From positions 387,001-451,000 of the forward strand of contig CM070725.1 in NCBI GenBank assembly GCA_036346275.1: 64,000 nucleotides of DNA, given 5' to 3'. This document shows positions 33,631 through 44,279 of this stretch, piece after piece. Within the stretch, counting starts at the first letter, position 1; the number at the start of each line of letters is the position of its first letter. The DNA is from Otatea glauca (taxonomy: Eukaryota; Streptophyta; Magnoliopsida; Poales; Poaceae). Under the pieces are notes generated by a model, which was not told the DNA's origin, made no database searches, and saw only the letters and a list, made by a program, of their open reading frames with translations. A program made the position numbers and the translations under genes.

Positions 33631-34563
33631 GCCCGGCGAAGATACTGCATCCACTGCTAGTGCCCGAGGTCACGAGCATATACGGGAGCAAATGAAGGGG
33701 ATCCTAGGGGCCCCGCCACTGCCACCGTCTGCCGGTAAGCAAGATGAGCCTTATGCAATACAGGTGTATGGTCCTAGAGCCACAGAAGGGAGATTGATAG
33801 GGAACGCTCAAAACTCTGGTCCGATATGGCCACCGCGTCAATCTATACCCAAAATTGAGTTTTCGAAATTTGACGGGGAAAACCCCAGACTATGGAGGGG
33901 GAGATGTGAGACCTACTTTGAAGTGTTGGGGGTTCATCCAGGGATTCGCACAAGGCTGACGGCGCTGAATTTTATGGGAAATGCAGCCCTCTGGCAACAA
34001 AATGCGGAAGTCAAGGGACACTTTGAGGAGTGGGAAATGTTGTGTGATGCAGTGGAGAAGAGATTTGGCAGAAATTTGTATAAGAGGCATATGAGTCAGT
34101 TGATAAATCTTAAGCAGACTAATACGGTGGCAGAGTATGTGGAGAAGTTTGAACAACTTCAACATCATATATTGCTGTACAATCCCTTACAGGGCGATGT
34201 ATTCTTTGTGACTCGTTTTTTGGGGGGTCTGCGGGAAGAAATCCGAAGAGCCATTGTGTTGCACAATCCAGGAAATGTTGATACTGCAGTGTCGCTGGCG
34301 TTATTACAGGAGGAAGAGTTGGATGCCAAGAAGAAGCCATGCCAGATGTCAGATAATAAAGAACTCAATAAGGGAGGGATTAAATACTGGGAAAAACTCA
34401 AGCCATCAAACAGGTTGGAGGAGAACAAGAGAACGGAGGATCACAGAAGAACTTCAAATGGTCGAGTAGATGAAAAGCTTGAGGCACTGCGAGCATACCG
34501 AAAAACTAACGGACTTTGCTTCACCTGTGGACAGAAGTGGGGAAAAAAATCACAAATGTCCTA
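33631..34563 (+). pseudogene. Gag main part of chromovirus 2
   Basis: A long frame continuing Gag after the copia insertion. It has KIEFSKFDGENPRLWRGRC (capsid start), ALWQQNAEVKGHFEEW, LINLKQTNTVAEYVEKFE and FLGGLREEIRRAI, typical of the retrotransposon Gag domain. It ends with LCFTCGQKWGKK where a CCHC knuckle should follow. An A-run at 34544-34550 shifts the frame so that the His and last Cys are lost and translation stops at 34562. Confidence 0.85.
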
Positions 34564-34568
34564 ACTAG

Positions 34569-35275
34569 GTGCCTTTACATGTGATAGAAGAACTTCTTGA
34601 AGTTCTCCAAATTCACCCAGCATCCGATAATAAAAATAATGAAATAGAAGAAAGACACGGAGAAGAGCTGCTATTTGTTATCGCATCACAGGGCAATGCA
34701 ACAAGGCTCAAGCGTAAGACGCTAAGGCTGCAGGGTCTAATTGGTAAACAAGAGATATTAATCCTTGTGGACTCAGGCATCACGTATTCATTTGTCAGTG
34801 AAGAGTTGCTGAAAAGACTGCAGTATTAGACAACAAGTATAACGCCAATGCAACTGACGATTGCCGATGGGAGATCCATGGAGTGCAACAAAATGGCAGT
34901 GACCCTAGCATGGTGGATTCAAGGGTATTCATTCTAGCAAGATGTTCGAGTATTGGCTCTGGGTTGTTACGACATGATTCTAGGGGATGCTGGCTAGAGG
35001 AGCACAGCCCAATGTGGGTGCACCGGAGGAACAGATGTATGAAATTCACACATAATAATAGGAGAATAATGCTCCAGGGCATAAGAGATGATCAGCCGAG
35101 TAGTGAATGCATCGGTGCAAAAGAGCTTAAAGGATTATTAAGAAGAGGAGCTATTACTCATCTAGAGCAACTTCATGAGAATTTGAATGAAGTGCAGAAC
35201 ATTAAGGGAAAAGGAAAGGAGTGTGTGCCCAAACCCATCACTAAGATGCTGCAAGGCTTTGAACATATGTTTTAG
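34569..35275 (+). pseudogene. Protease and linker of chromovirus 2
   Basis: ILILVDSGITYSFVSEELL (about 34755-34810) is a retropepsin core with the D-S-G triad kept. A TAG at about 34827 ends this frame, and the linker continues in another frame to the TAG at 35273. Downstream the usual start of reverse transcriptase (REYDHLIPL, TRPYRYSPQKK) is visible. Confidence 0.75.
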
Positions 35276-37747
35276 GACCCGGAGCAAACGCCACCATGAC
35301 GCGAATATGATCATCTTATCCCTCTTATTCTAGGTGCACAACCAGTAAACACAAGACCTTACCGATATTCTCCACAAAAAAAAAGAAGAAATATTTGGCT
35401 CTTGTTTGCGCCGCTTTGTATTGGTGTTTGTGGACAATATCTTGATATACAGCCATACCCTAGAAGAACATGTGCAGCACTTGAAAGAAGTGTTCCGCAT
35501 TCTGGAACAACAACAGTTGTTTGTTAAGAAAGATAAATGTTCATTTGGACAACATAGATTGGATTACTTGGGACATGGTTATCACACTAGCTGGTGTTTC
35601 TACAAATCAAACCAAAGTTCAAGCGGTGCTCGATTGGCCGGTGCCCAAAAATGTGAAGGAATTGAGAGGATTTTTAGGACTCACTGGTTATTACAGGAAG
35701 TTCATACAAAATTATGGTGTAATTTTCAAATCTCTCACAAACTTGTTGAAGAAAGGAGTGCTATATCAATGGACAGAGGTAACAGAGGAATCGTTCAGAA
35801 CACTGCAACGGGCCTTGGTGCAAGCACCTGTCTTAGCTCTACAGAATCTTTCAAAACAATTTGTATTGGAAACGGATGCAAGTAATGGTGGCATAGGAGC
35901 AGTTCTCATGCAAGAAGGACATCCTGTGGCCTTTTTGAGTAAATCTCTGAGCAAGCGAAATCAAGTGCTGTCTGCTTATGAAAAAGAATGTATGGCAATA
36001 TTGCTAGTAGTCTCAAAGTGGCGCTCCTATTTACAACATAGGGAGTTCATCATAAGGACGGATCAAAAGGCACTGATGCACCTTACAGAACAGAGGTTGA
36101 CTACAGAAATGCAACATAAGGCATTTGTCAAGTTACTTGGTCTGCAATTTCAGATACAGTATAAGAAAGGAATACAAAATGCTGCAGCAGATGCTCTGTC
36201 GAGGAAACCAGATGCAGCAGAGGTGCAGGCGATTTTAGTGGGAGTTCCGGTATGGATTGAAAATTTGGTGGCAGGTTATCAAATCGACAATGAGGCCAAG
36301 CAATTCCTAACCGAATTGAGTGTAGTGGGATCAAATGATAAAGGATATACGCTGCGGGATGGAGTCATTTGTTTCAAGGGGCGAATTTGGGTTGGTAATA
36401 ACAAGTTAGCCCAGCAACATATTCTGCAGGCATTGCATTGCAGCGGAATTGGGGGTCATTCAGGCATCCATGCCACTTACCACAAGATTCGTGCCCTATT
36501 TGCTTGGCCAAAGTTGAAAAACACGGTGCAACAATACATAAGCGGTTGTGAAATCTGTCAACGAGCGAAGGTAGAACACGTGAAGTTACCCGGACTGCTT
36601 CAGCCATTGCCGGTCCCTTCTCAAGCTTGGAGTGTGATAAGCATGGATTTCATTGAAGCATTGCCAACATCTCATAGGTATACAACAATTCTAGTGGTAA
36701 TTGATAAATTTTCCAAGTATGGTCATTTTCTACCATTAGCTCATCCGTTTTCGGCACTTCAAGTGGCTCAAGCACTCTGTGATCAAATTTACAAGTTACA
36801 TGGTCTACCACAAACAATCATCTCGGACAGGGACAAGGTATTTACAAGTGTCTTTTGGCAAGAACTATTTCGATTGACAGACAGACACTCAATTGAACAT
36901 GAGATCGGCATATCATCCGCAAACTGACGGTCAAACGGAACACCTCAATCAATGCTTGGAAACTTACTTAAAATGCTTTGTTCATGCGTGCCCAAAGAAG
37001 TGGTTAGATTGGCTTGCCTTGGTTGAGTACTAGTACAACACATCATTTCAAACAGCAATGGGAAGAACACCGTTTGAAGTGCTCTATGGTTACCCTCCTC
37101 GGCATTTTGGAGTTTCTAATCTTAATGTTAGTGCTATAACAGATGTGCAAGATTGGTTGGATCAAAGGAAGGAAATGACAAAATTGCTGAAACAGCATTT
37201 AGAGCGGGCTTGCTTGAGAATGAAATCACAAGCTGATAAAAATCGATCTGACAGATCGTTTGCAGTGGGCGACAAGGTGTATCTTAAGTTGCAGCCTTAT
37301 GCTCAAACGTCTCTTGCAACTCGCAGCAATCAAAAGCTTTTCTTCCGTTTTTATGGACCATATCGTGTTGTCGAAAAGATTGGCAAGGTGGCGTACAAAC
37401 TGGATCTACCTGAAGGCAGTAAAATTCATCCCGTGGTTCATGTTTCTCAACTCAAACAGTATGTTCCTCCATCAGCAGTAATGAACAGTATTATGTTAAC
37501 TGAATGTATGGAAGAGGGAAAAAGGCCAGTTCCATTAGCAATCTTGAAGAGCAGACTTATTAAACAAGGAAATCATGTTGTTCCTTCGATCCTGGTACAA
37601 TGGTCGGGATTGCCATGTTCGCTAGCAACATGGGAAAATGCATCAGCAATTCGTCTACAGTTCCAGCGGCACTGGCTTGGGGCAAGCCGTGCTTCGACGA
37701 GGGGGGAATGCTATGTACCGGACAGTGAACAGGACAACATCAGCTAA
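35276..37747 (+). pseudogene. Pol of chromovirus 2: deleted reverse transcriptase, RNase H, integrase, chromodomain
   Basis: Reverse transcriptase jumps from TRPYRYSPQKK straight to RRFVLVFVDNILIYSH near 35400. The fingers and first palm blocks are missing (well over 100 codons), and the second catalytic Asp of the FVDD motif is Asn. RNase H (FVLETDASNGGIGAVLM), the integrase zinc region (HCSGIGGHSG, CEICQRAK) and core (MDFIEALP, IISDRDKVF, AYHPQTDGQTEHLN) follow. Frame changes occur at about 35570 and 36880, with a TAG at 37031. The last frame (37058-37747) carries VVHVSQLKQYV and ILVQWSGLPCSLATWEN, a chromodomain-like end. Confidence 0.88.
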
Positions 37748-38028
37748 TCTGAAGTCTAGGCAAGGCTGGGCGTGAAGCGTTGAGTTGATCTTATGTTGTT
37801 CTGAGTTGTTGGAGTCCTTATAGTTGGGTGTATGGCTGAACCCACCTGTAATAGACTTTAGGGCATGGTATAAATTCTGCTCGAAAGGATCACGAGGGAA
37901 GAGAATAGAAAACAGAATCCTCATTTCTCTGTTCCATCGCTTCCTTATCCTCTACCGCGACTCTCTCTCTCTCTCTCTCTCTAGATAGAATGTTCATCCG
38001 AGAGTACTCTATCTGAATGATCATCACA
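37709..38028 (+). repeat. 3' LTR of chromovirus 2
   Basis: Begins TGCTATGTACC and ends GATCATCACA, followed by GCTAG. It lacks the MITE. A (CT)n run near 37961-37982 is longer than in the 5' LTR. Confidence 0.92.
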
Positions 38029-38339
38029 GCTAGCTAGGACGTGACGTGCCAACCATCAGCTAGCTAGCGCGGCCGACATCCCTCCCTCCACGTGTAATCT
38101 TGGAATTAATATAGATATAACGTTGGCACAAGTTAAACTAACCTTTCAACAGCGGCCGGCCGGTGAGCAACCTTCACTTGCTACGTACTCAGTTTAATAA
38201 GCAAGTGCCTGCCTCCTGCCGACGATGGCGTAAGTGTGTATATATAGATATATATATACACCGCCAACCAACCAACCAACCTAGCTACCTTTAAACTAGG
38301 AGAATACGTAGCCTTTCCTCTCTTTTCCCATTCACCGCT

Positions 38340-38773
38340 TAGGGATGGCAACGAATCGAGTCGGATGCAAGTTTTACAAAACCCGATCCGATAGAAAACC
38401 TGAATTGGAAAACTCAACCCGAACTCGAATACACTATCAGGTAAAAAGATATACCCGAACCCAGCGGGTACCCGATGGGTTTGTGCATTATTGCAGTATA
38501 GGGGTGGCAATAGGTCGGGTCGGGTGTGGGTTTTCCAAAACTCGATTCGACAAGAAACCCGAGCCCGAACCAGACGGGTACCCGGTGGGTATGTGCGGTA
38601 TTTCGGATACCCGATGGGTATCCGTAGGTGATTTTATAAACCCGACTCCGACCCAAACCCATCTCGAGTACCCGACCCGAAGAATTCACGGGTGAAAATT
38701 ATAACCCGAACCCGACCCGATCAGGTGCAAAATCCACGGGTACCCAAACCTACGGGTCTGATTGCCATCCCTA
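38340..38773 (+). mobile_element. Composite hAT-like non-autonomous repeat
   Basis: Starts TAGGGATGGCAAC and ends TTGCCATCCCTA, inverted repeats of about 12 bp. The flanks TCACCGCT (38332-38339) and CCACCACT (38774-38781) are a plausible 8-bp duplication with two transitions. Inside, a second 5' terminus, TAGGGGTGGCAAT, lies at 38499, and the sequence after it repeats the first 150 bp in diverged form (CGGGTACCCG-rich). It has no coding capacity. Confidence 0.75.
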
Positions 38774-39070
38774 CCACCACTAACTAGTCCAATTAACCAA
38801 CACCCCAAAAACGGTACATAAACATGCATCAAAATTAAGAGGACGAACCAAACGGCCAAATTAATTCATTCATTCTATTCTAGGATCGATATATGTACGT
38901 ACGTACTAGCTCGTACCGGGCTGGGCTGGGCTGGGCATAGCTTCCGGGCCTTGCCGGGCCCGAAAGAAGTTCAGACCGACCGGGCTTTTGCTCATGACAG
39001 ATGAAACCAAAGCATTCGAACACGGTATGGACGAGAGCGCGCGAGAGGTGCACGGTATATATGGTACGGC

Positions 39071-39736
39071 TCAGACATCGACGACGCAAGGCGCTGCTCG
39101 CTGGAACTTGAAGTATCCGTCGCCTCCGCCGGAGTTGGAGCCGTAGCTTCCCCGCCCGTCGTTCACGGTGAGCAGCGCGGGGCACCTGACCCTCAGGTGG
39201 TAGTGGCTGGTGATGAACGCCCCGGCCTTCCACCGTATCCACCCCTCCACCCGGATGGTCACGAGCAGGTAGCCCGCCGTCTCGTCCTGCGTTATCGACA
39301 CGGCCAGGCTGGGCGGCAGCGGGACGTTGTCGCCGGAGAGGAAGGGCGACCAGACAGACGTGTCGAGGTGGCCCTGGTAGATGACGGGGAGCGCGGTGGG
39401 CACGGTGATCTGCTGGCCCTTGTACTCGGCGTAGGCGGCGGTCCGGTCGTAGAAGATGCCGACGCGGTCGTTGGGGTTGCGGGCGGCGAGCGTGGCCTGC
39501 ATGGTCACGGTGAGGTAGGAGGAGGAATAGGAGGAGGCTCCCCCGCCGGTGACGTTGAAGCAGACGACGGCGACGTCGTTGAGGTAGAAGAGGGGCTTGG
39601 TGGGCCGGAGCACGAGCCAGACGATGAGCACGATGAGGAGGACGACCAGGATGATGGCCACGATGGCCGCACAGCACCGTCGGTACAGCTGCTGGCGCTC
39701 GCAGTCCTTGTGGTGATCGCAGTGCTTGATCGACAT
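39071..39736 (-). CDS. NDR1/HIN1-like (NHL) LEA_2 membrane protein
   Basis: A 221-residue protein if translation starts at the ATG at 39736. Order: a short Cys/His-rich cytosolic head (MSIKHCDHHKDCERQ), one membrane helix at about residues 21-43 (a run of Ile, Val and Leu), the family LRPTKPLFYL motif, and a LEA_2 domain with ARNPNDRVGIFYD and VIYQGHLDTSVWSPF. NHL proteins sit at the plasma membrane, and several act in pathogen response or cell-wall-membrane contact; the role here is inferred. An in-frame ATG 48 bases upstream would add MYNNN plus a poly-Arg run encoded by a (CTC)n repeat. The downstream start fits the family better. It is intronless with GC-rich codons. Confidence 0.93.
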   Translation of the reverse strand: MSIKHCDHHKDCERQQLYRRCCAAIVAIILVVLLIVLIVWLVLRPTKPLFYLNDVAVVCFNVTGGGASSYSSSYLTVTMQATLAARNPNDRVGIFYDRTAAYAEYKGQQITVPTALPVIYQGHLDTSVWSPFLSGDNVPLPPSLAVSITQDETAGYLLVTIRVEGWIRWKAGAFITSHYHLRVRCPALLTVNDGRGSYGSNSGGGDGYFKFQRAAPCVVDV

Positions 39737-39861
39737 CCTCCTCCTCCTCCTCCTCCTCCTCCTCTTGTTGTTGTTGTTGTACAATTAATTCCTTGTTAAT
39801 TCTTGGTGGTGCTTGTAGCTAGCTGTGTTGATCGATGCAACAGTGCAACAGGAGGAGAAGA

Positions 39862-39901
39862 ATTGAAGAAGAAGAAGAAGAAGAAGAAGAAGAAGAAGAA
39901 T
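39862..39901 (-). repeat. (GAA)n / (TTC)n run in the NHL leader
   Basis: A trinucleotide run, pyrimidine-rich on the sense (minus) strand, between the TATA box and the ATG. Such CT-rich leaders are common in grass genes. Confidence 0.8.
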
Positions 39902-39941
39902 AATGAAAGAGAAGGCTGTGTGGTGGTGAGGTGGGTGCGGT

Positions 39942-39949
39942 GTATATAA
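39942..39949 (-). promoter_or_regulatory. Probable TATA box of the NHL gene
   Basis: The minus strand reads CTTATATACACC, about 210 bases upstream of the ATG at 39736. This would give a leader of about 175-180 bases. It is the only good TATA motif in the near upstream region. Confidence 0.55.
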
Positions 39950-40300
39950 GCTTAGCTAACTGTATGGTACGTACGTACAGGCGAATGAATGCCTGTACAC
40001 TGCAAGTTAGTAGTTGGCAAATTATCAGATGATCAAGTGTTGTGGCTAGAAACCTACAACTAGGATTAGTGGCTGGATGACATTGCCAAATGTGCATGAT
40101 GGATGGATCGATGGACCTACACTTGTGGGCACCACGTTTCATTGCCATGTATCTCAACAAGTTGCCCATGTCGATCACTGCATTTCAAATGTGACAAATT
40201 AAGTTTTATTAGTTAATTAGTTTTCAGGTCTAGTCGATGAATGCAAGTTTAATTAGATTGCAGAGGGTGATTATATATATATATATATACTGTAGGTATT

Positions 40301-40946
40301 TGTTGACGTCAAAAACTTGAGGTAGGGTTTCTAACAAAGAAGACACCGCATTTAACACCTGTTCGAGCGTGCGGTCGATTTGACACTGAATTGACAAGGT
40401 AAAAATATGAAATTCACTCAAAGCCGATCGTGAAGATCAATCGGCTTAAATTCAATCAGCTCAAAACCGATTAAACCAAGATAAAAGGTAAGTCTAATTA
40501 GCTGATTAATACTAATCAGAGGATAAAGGCAGATCGATTCTGAAGAAAGCAATGCACAGCAAAATTAGAATAAATCAAACCTGGGCGTAATTGATGAAGA
40601 CCAACAATCGACGATGCGCAACTTTATTGATCAAGATCGAATTACAAGAAGATTAAATTACAGGAACTACTCCTAGTCGACGAAAAAGTAGATGAAAAGT
40701 AGACGCAAATTGGTTGATCGGCTCTGGGCAGCTTTTCTGATCACCTCTCGACCTCTTTTATACCCATCGTCCGATAGAGTCCTGGTACGACACGTTAGGA
40801 ATAGAATCCGTATCGGTCTCTATTTGGATGGTGCTTTCTTTAACAACCTGTTCCGTTTCTAAATATCTTGATCTGTTATCCCAATCATATCTTGTTGATC
40901 TTGGACTGCCGATTTTGACCCTATCTGCCAATTTTTGGTGCAAACA
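40301..40946 (-). repeat. 3' LTR of the gag-only gypsy element
   Basis: TGTTGACGTC...GCAAACA as read on the plus strand. It matches 43709-44272. It has many GCCGAT/ATCGGC words, and the right edge abuts the polypurine tract. Confidence 0.82.
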
Positions 40947-41223
40947 TATGCCCCCCCATTTTTGGGAGATAACATGTTACCTTCCAAAAATTTTCATCAT
41001 CGTCTTGAACATATATTTTCTTATCATAGCCAAATTTTTAACTACATCGAGTTAATTTAGCTCTCAGGTCGGTAATCGGCCAACTCGTATATTCGTATTT
41101 GAGTTTTAGCCAATCAAGATCTAACCAGTACCTTGAACAAACCGATGCATACTACACGATCCCACGTTGATCCCTTACCAAATCGGTTATCTCTCGAGCT
41201 GACGAGTGGTATGATTTTTCAGA

Positions 41224-43680
41224 CTAGATCGGCTTCATCGAACTAAAATCATCGGCCGAATCCGGTTTTTTCTTCCTCCACTCTTTTCTCGCAATCTTAA
41301 TATTAATCGGATGAAGCTCATTAAAATTTTTATCCCTTCGTTTTTCTTGTTCAGCTTCCCTCATCCCTTGGGTCCTTAGCCGCTGAAGCCTTCTTATTTG
41401 TGATCGGCTTAAATCCGAAGGACACCATCTCGGCTTTGGTTCGATCGGCTTACATATTTTTCCTACCAGATCCATACTAGCCGCAGAGCTAGACCCTTCA
41501 TCTTGGACTTGTTTCCGACTTATGGTCGGCTTAGAAATTCTATCTTTAGCCAACCATCGCTGCCTATCACCTCGACATGGGTAATACTGCATCGAACACG
41601 TGTTTGGTGATGGCAAAGCTAATCCCCTCTCCCAACAAAATTACCAAAAAAGGGCATTGCTGGTGAGCTCTTTCAGGGCCGCTTGACCGACATTCATTAA
41701 CTGGCCGATGTTGAGGATTTCGTCGTGGCCTTTCATTCCTCCTTTCATATTTTGCTAGTAGTTTTGAAAAAGTAGGCTTCGACTTCTATATCGGCTGATG
41801 TAGTGGCAATGCTCTCTCAGCCTGATAACCCTTTGGTGTGATTGTTTTTAAATTTTTCCCTTCACGGTCGGCTTTTATTTGTATAGAGCCAACAGTAATC
41901 ATGAGTGTCTTATCGTCATCAAAATTTGATTGTACATTGGCTTGACGCATCATTTTTATAGCCGATGATATATGGATTTGATCCTTAGGCTCTGCATCTT
42001 GTGTTGGCTTTTCCTTCTTTTTAGAACAATGGACCATGTTAATTGGAAAAGGATCAGCGTCGAGCTGCATCGTCTGCTCTTCTGCAAATTTTAATTGGTC
42101 ATCCTCTATAGCCGATTGTATCTTGTCTTTGTTATTCTTGAATTCATCTTTGAAGCCCTTATCATCGGAGAAACGGCTTTCTTGAGCTGATACTCATTGT
42201 AGGAGATGACTTAAATTGGTGAATTCTTGCTTGTCGAATTTTTCTCTTAATGGGGGTATCAACCCCTGGAAAGCTAAATCGGCCAACTGATTATCAGGCA
42301 GGGTAACACTAAAACACCTATTTCTCACTTCCCTGAATCTCTTAACATAATCATTTATCGATTCCCCAGACTTCTGTTGGATAGAACTTAGATCTGAAAC
42401 CCTGAGTTCCAGATTGCCGAAGAAAAAGTACTCATGGAATCAGCTTTCCAAATCGTTCTAAAAATAAACCGAATTTGGAGGTAAACTAGTAAACCAAGTG
42501 AAAGTAGCTCCTGATAAAGACAAGGGGAATAATCTAATTTTCAGCCCGTCGGACTGAGCTGCCTCGCCACACTGAGCGATAAAACGTCCGACGTGCTCTA
42601 AGGTCGTGATCGATCATCCCCAGAAAATTTGGCAAAATCAGGAACTTTAAAATTATGTGAATATTGCATGCGATCTATATAATCCGGATACGGCTTTCTA
42701 TAGCCGATGACTCTACCCTTTGGCTGTAAGCCGAATTGATCTATCAACACGGCAGAAATCTGGTTAGCTCAATTAATGATGTTAGCCGACGAGATATCGG
42801 GGCTCTGCCAATGATCATGACTGGTATTCTGCCCCCCGAGTGCAAACTCGGGCTGCCGGTTAGACTGAGCCGATGGATTTTGTTGGTTTTGATCATACCC
42901 ATCGTATCTCCTAACCGGTGGTTCTGGTATAGGGACAAAGGGCTCTGCGTAGGTTACCACCTTATGAGGGACTGGATTTCTGGGCGGAATCGGCTCTTGG
43001 TACTGGACGTGCCTAATTTGTTCAATCGGCTGTGAGACCGATTGTGGGAAACTATTAAACGGAGCTAACGGTGGCACAGTAGCCGACACGTTTGGTCTAG
43101 CGGTATTAGTGTACGCCTGATAATGTGTGACACCGCTAGGGCGTGAGTCTCGTGGTAATATGACTGTCAGTTGGGTTGGCAACATGGAAGGTATTGAAAC
43201 CGATGGTTTTGCGGCAACCGCTAGGCTAGAATTCTGCCCTATCAAATACACAGGATATGTTGGTAGCACTTGTAGTGGATCGAGAAGACTTGCAGATGAA
43301 GCCAACTCTTCAGCAACAGTTTTTATACTGTTTGCAATCATCGGCTTGAGAGTACTGACCAAAGCCGATGATTGATTAATCAATGCGGGATGTACTGATT
43401 GCTCAATCATAGCCGATAATTCGGCCTGTGCTGGCATATAATAACTTACCGGGCCAGTTGAGATTCCAGCGTCGCTGAGCGGATTCAGCGTCGGCAGAGC
43501 GGTCTTTTGGGTTACACCTTGCCGGGTCTTTTGATAACAACCCAGCATCATCTCTTCCAACGCAGCTTTTCAATCTTCGATTTCTTTACGCTGCTCTGGA
43601 TTTAAATCGTCCAATGTGGGGACGATTATTGCCTCAGTGTTGAGATCTGACGGTGGAATTGATTTGGTTGATGCTGCCAT
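41224..43680 (-). pseudogene. Gag of the gag-only gypsy element
   Basis: The start codon is the minus-strand ATG at 43680, with STKSIPPSDLNTEAIIVP and TLDDLNPEQRKEIED. A TGA in place of an Arg codon follows near 43571, then the long frame 43560-42769 (EEMMLGCYQKTRQGVTQK). Further frames contain FIAQCGEAAQSD, SINDYVKRFREVRNRCF and NQLADLAFQGL, typical of Gag capsid in long-LTR grass gypsy elements. The tail to 41224 has no recognisable knuckle. Pol is absent altogether. At least four frame breaks are present. Confidence 0.75.
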
Positions 43681-43708
43681 CTAGGTCCCACCGGGCGTGC
43701 CAAGAGTG

Positions 43709-44272
43709 TGTTGACGTCAAAAACTTGAAGCAGGGTTTCTAACAGCAGCACACCAGACGAACACCTGGTTCAGAGTGTGCTAGTCGATTTGACCTGAAAT
43801 CGATAAGGTAAAACTATGAAATTCACTCAAAGCCGATTATGAAGATCAATCGGCTTAAATTCAATCAGCTCAAAGCCAATTAAATCAAGATAAAAGATAA
43901 GTCTAATTAGCCAATTAAGACTAATCAAAGGATAAAGGCAGATCGATTTTGAAGAAGGCGATGCACAGCAAAATAAGAATAAATCAAACCTGGGCATAAT
44001 TGATGAAGACCAACAATCGGTGATGCGCAACTTTATTGATCAAGATCGAATTACAAGAAGACTAAATTACAGGAACTACTCCTAGTAGATGGAAAAGTAG
44101 ATGAAAAGTAGACGCGAATTGGTTGATTAGCTCTGGGCAGCTTTTCTGATCACCTCTCGACCTCTTTTATACCCATCGTCCGATAGAGTCCTGATACGAC
44201 ACGTTAGGAATAGAATCCGTATCGGCCTCTATTTGGATGGTGCTTTCCTTAACAACCTGTTCCATTTTCAAA
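43709..44272 (-). repeat. Truncated 5' LTR of the gag-only gypsy element
   Basis: Aligned with 40301-40865. Similarity is lost after TTCCATTTTCAAA, where the other LTR continues for about 80 bp. The sequence changes here to the next repeat. Confidence 0.8.
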
Positions 44273-44279
44273 CTAGCAC

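Larger units (their letters stand above)
28004..38028 (+). mobile_element. Ty3-gypsy chromovirus 2, with nested copia and MITE
   Basis: LTRs 28004-28497 and 37709-38028 are bounded by a perfect 5-bp duplication GCTAG (27999-28003, 38029-38033). A tRNA-Met-type primer site follows the 5' LTR, and the purine tract GAGGGGGGAA precedes the 3' LTR. Gag is split by an antisense copia element at 28813-33625 and the 5' LTR carries a MITE. Without these insertions the element is about 5.0 kb, short because part of the reverse transcriptase is deleted. Integrase and a chromodomain-like tail place it with chromoviruses. It is clearly inactive. Confidence 0.93.
40301..44272 (-). mobile_element. Gag-only, non-autonomous Ty3-gypsy element, antisense
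   Basis: The 3' LTR (40301-40946) and truncated 5' LTR (43709-44272) flank about 2.8 kb. The internal part has a primer-site-like TGGCACGCCCGGTGGGA (43688-43704, minus), then Gag, then a G-rich purine tract (complement of ATGCCCCCCCATTTTT, about 40948-40963). No protease, reverse transcriptase or integrase is present. The 5' LTR stops matching near 44272 and about 80 bp is missing, so no target duplication can be found. It is related to the nested fragment at 10659-12540. Confidence 0.8.

Noticed and set aside
39197..39799. 200-codon plus-strand ORF opposite the NHL gene
   Set aside because: Antisense shadow of a GC-rich exon, with Gly/Asp/Val-rich composition. The minus frame has the NHL motifs and a TATA box.
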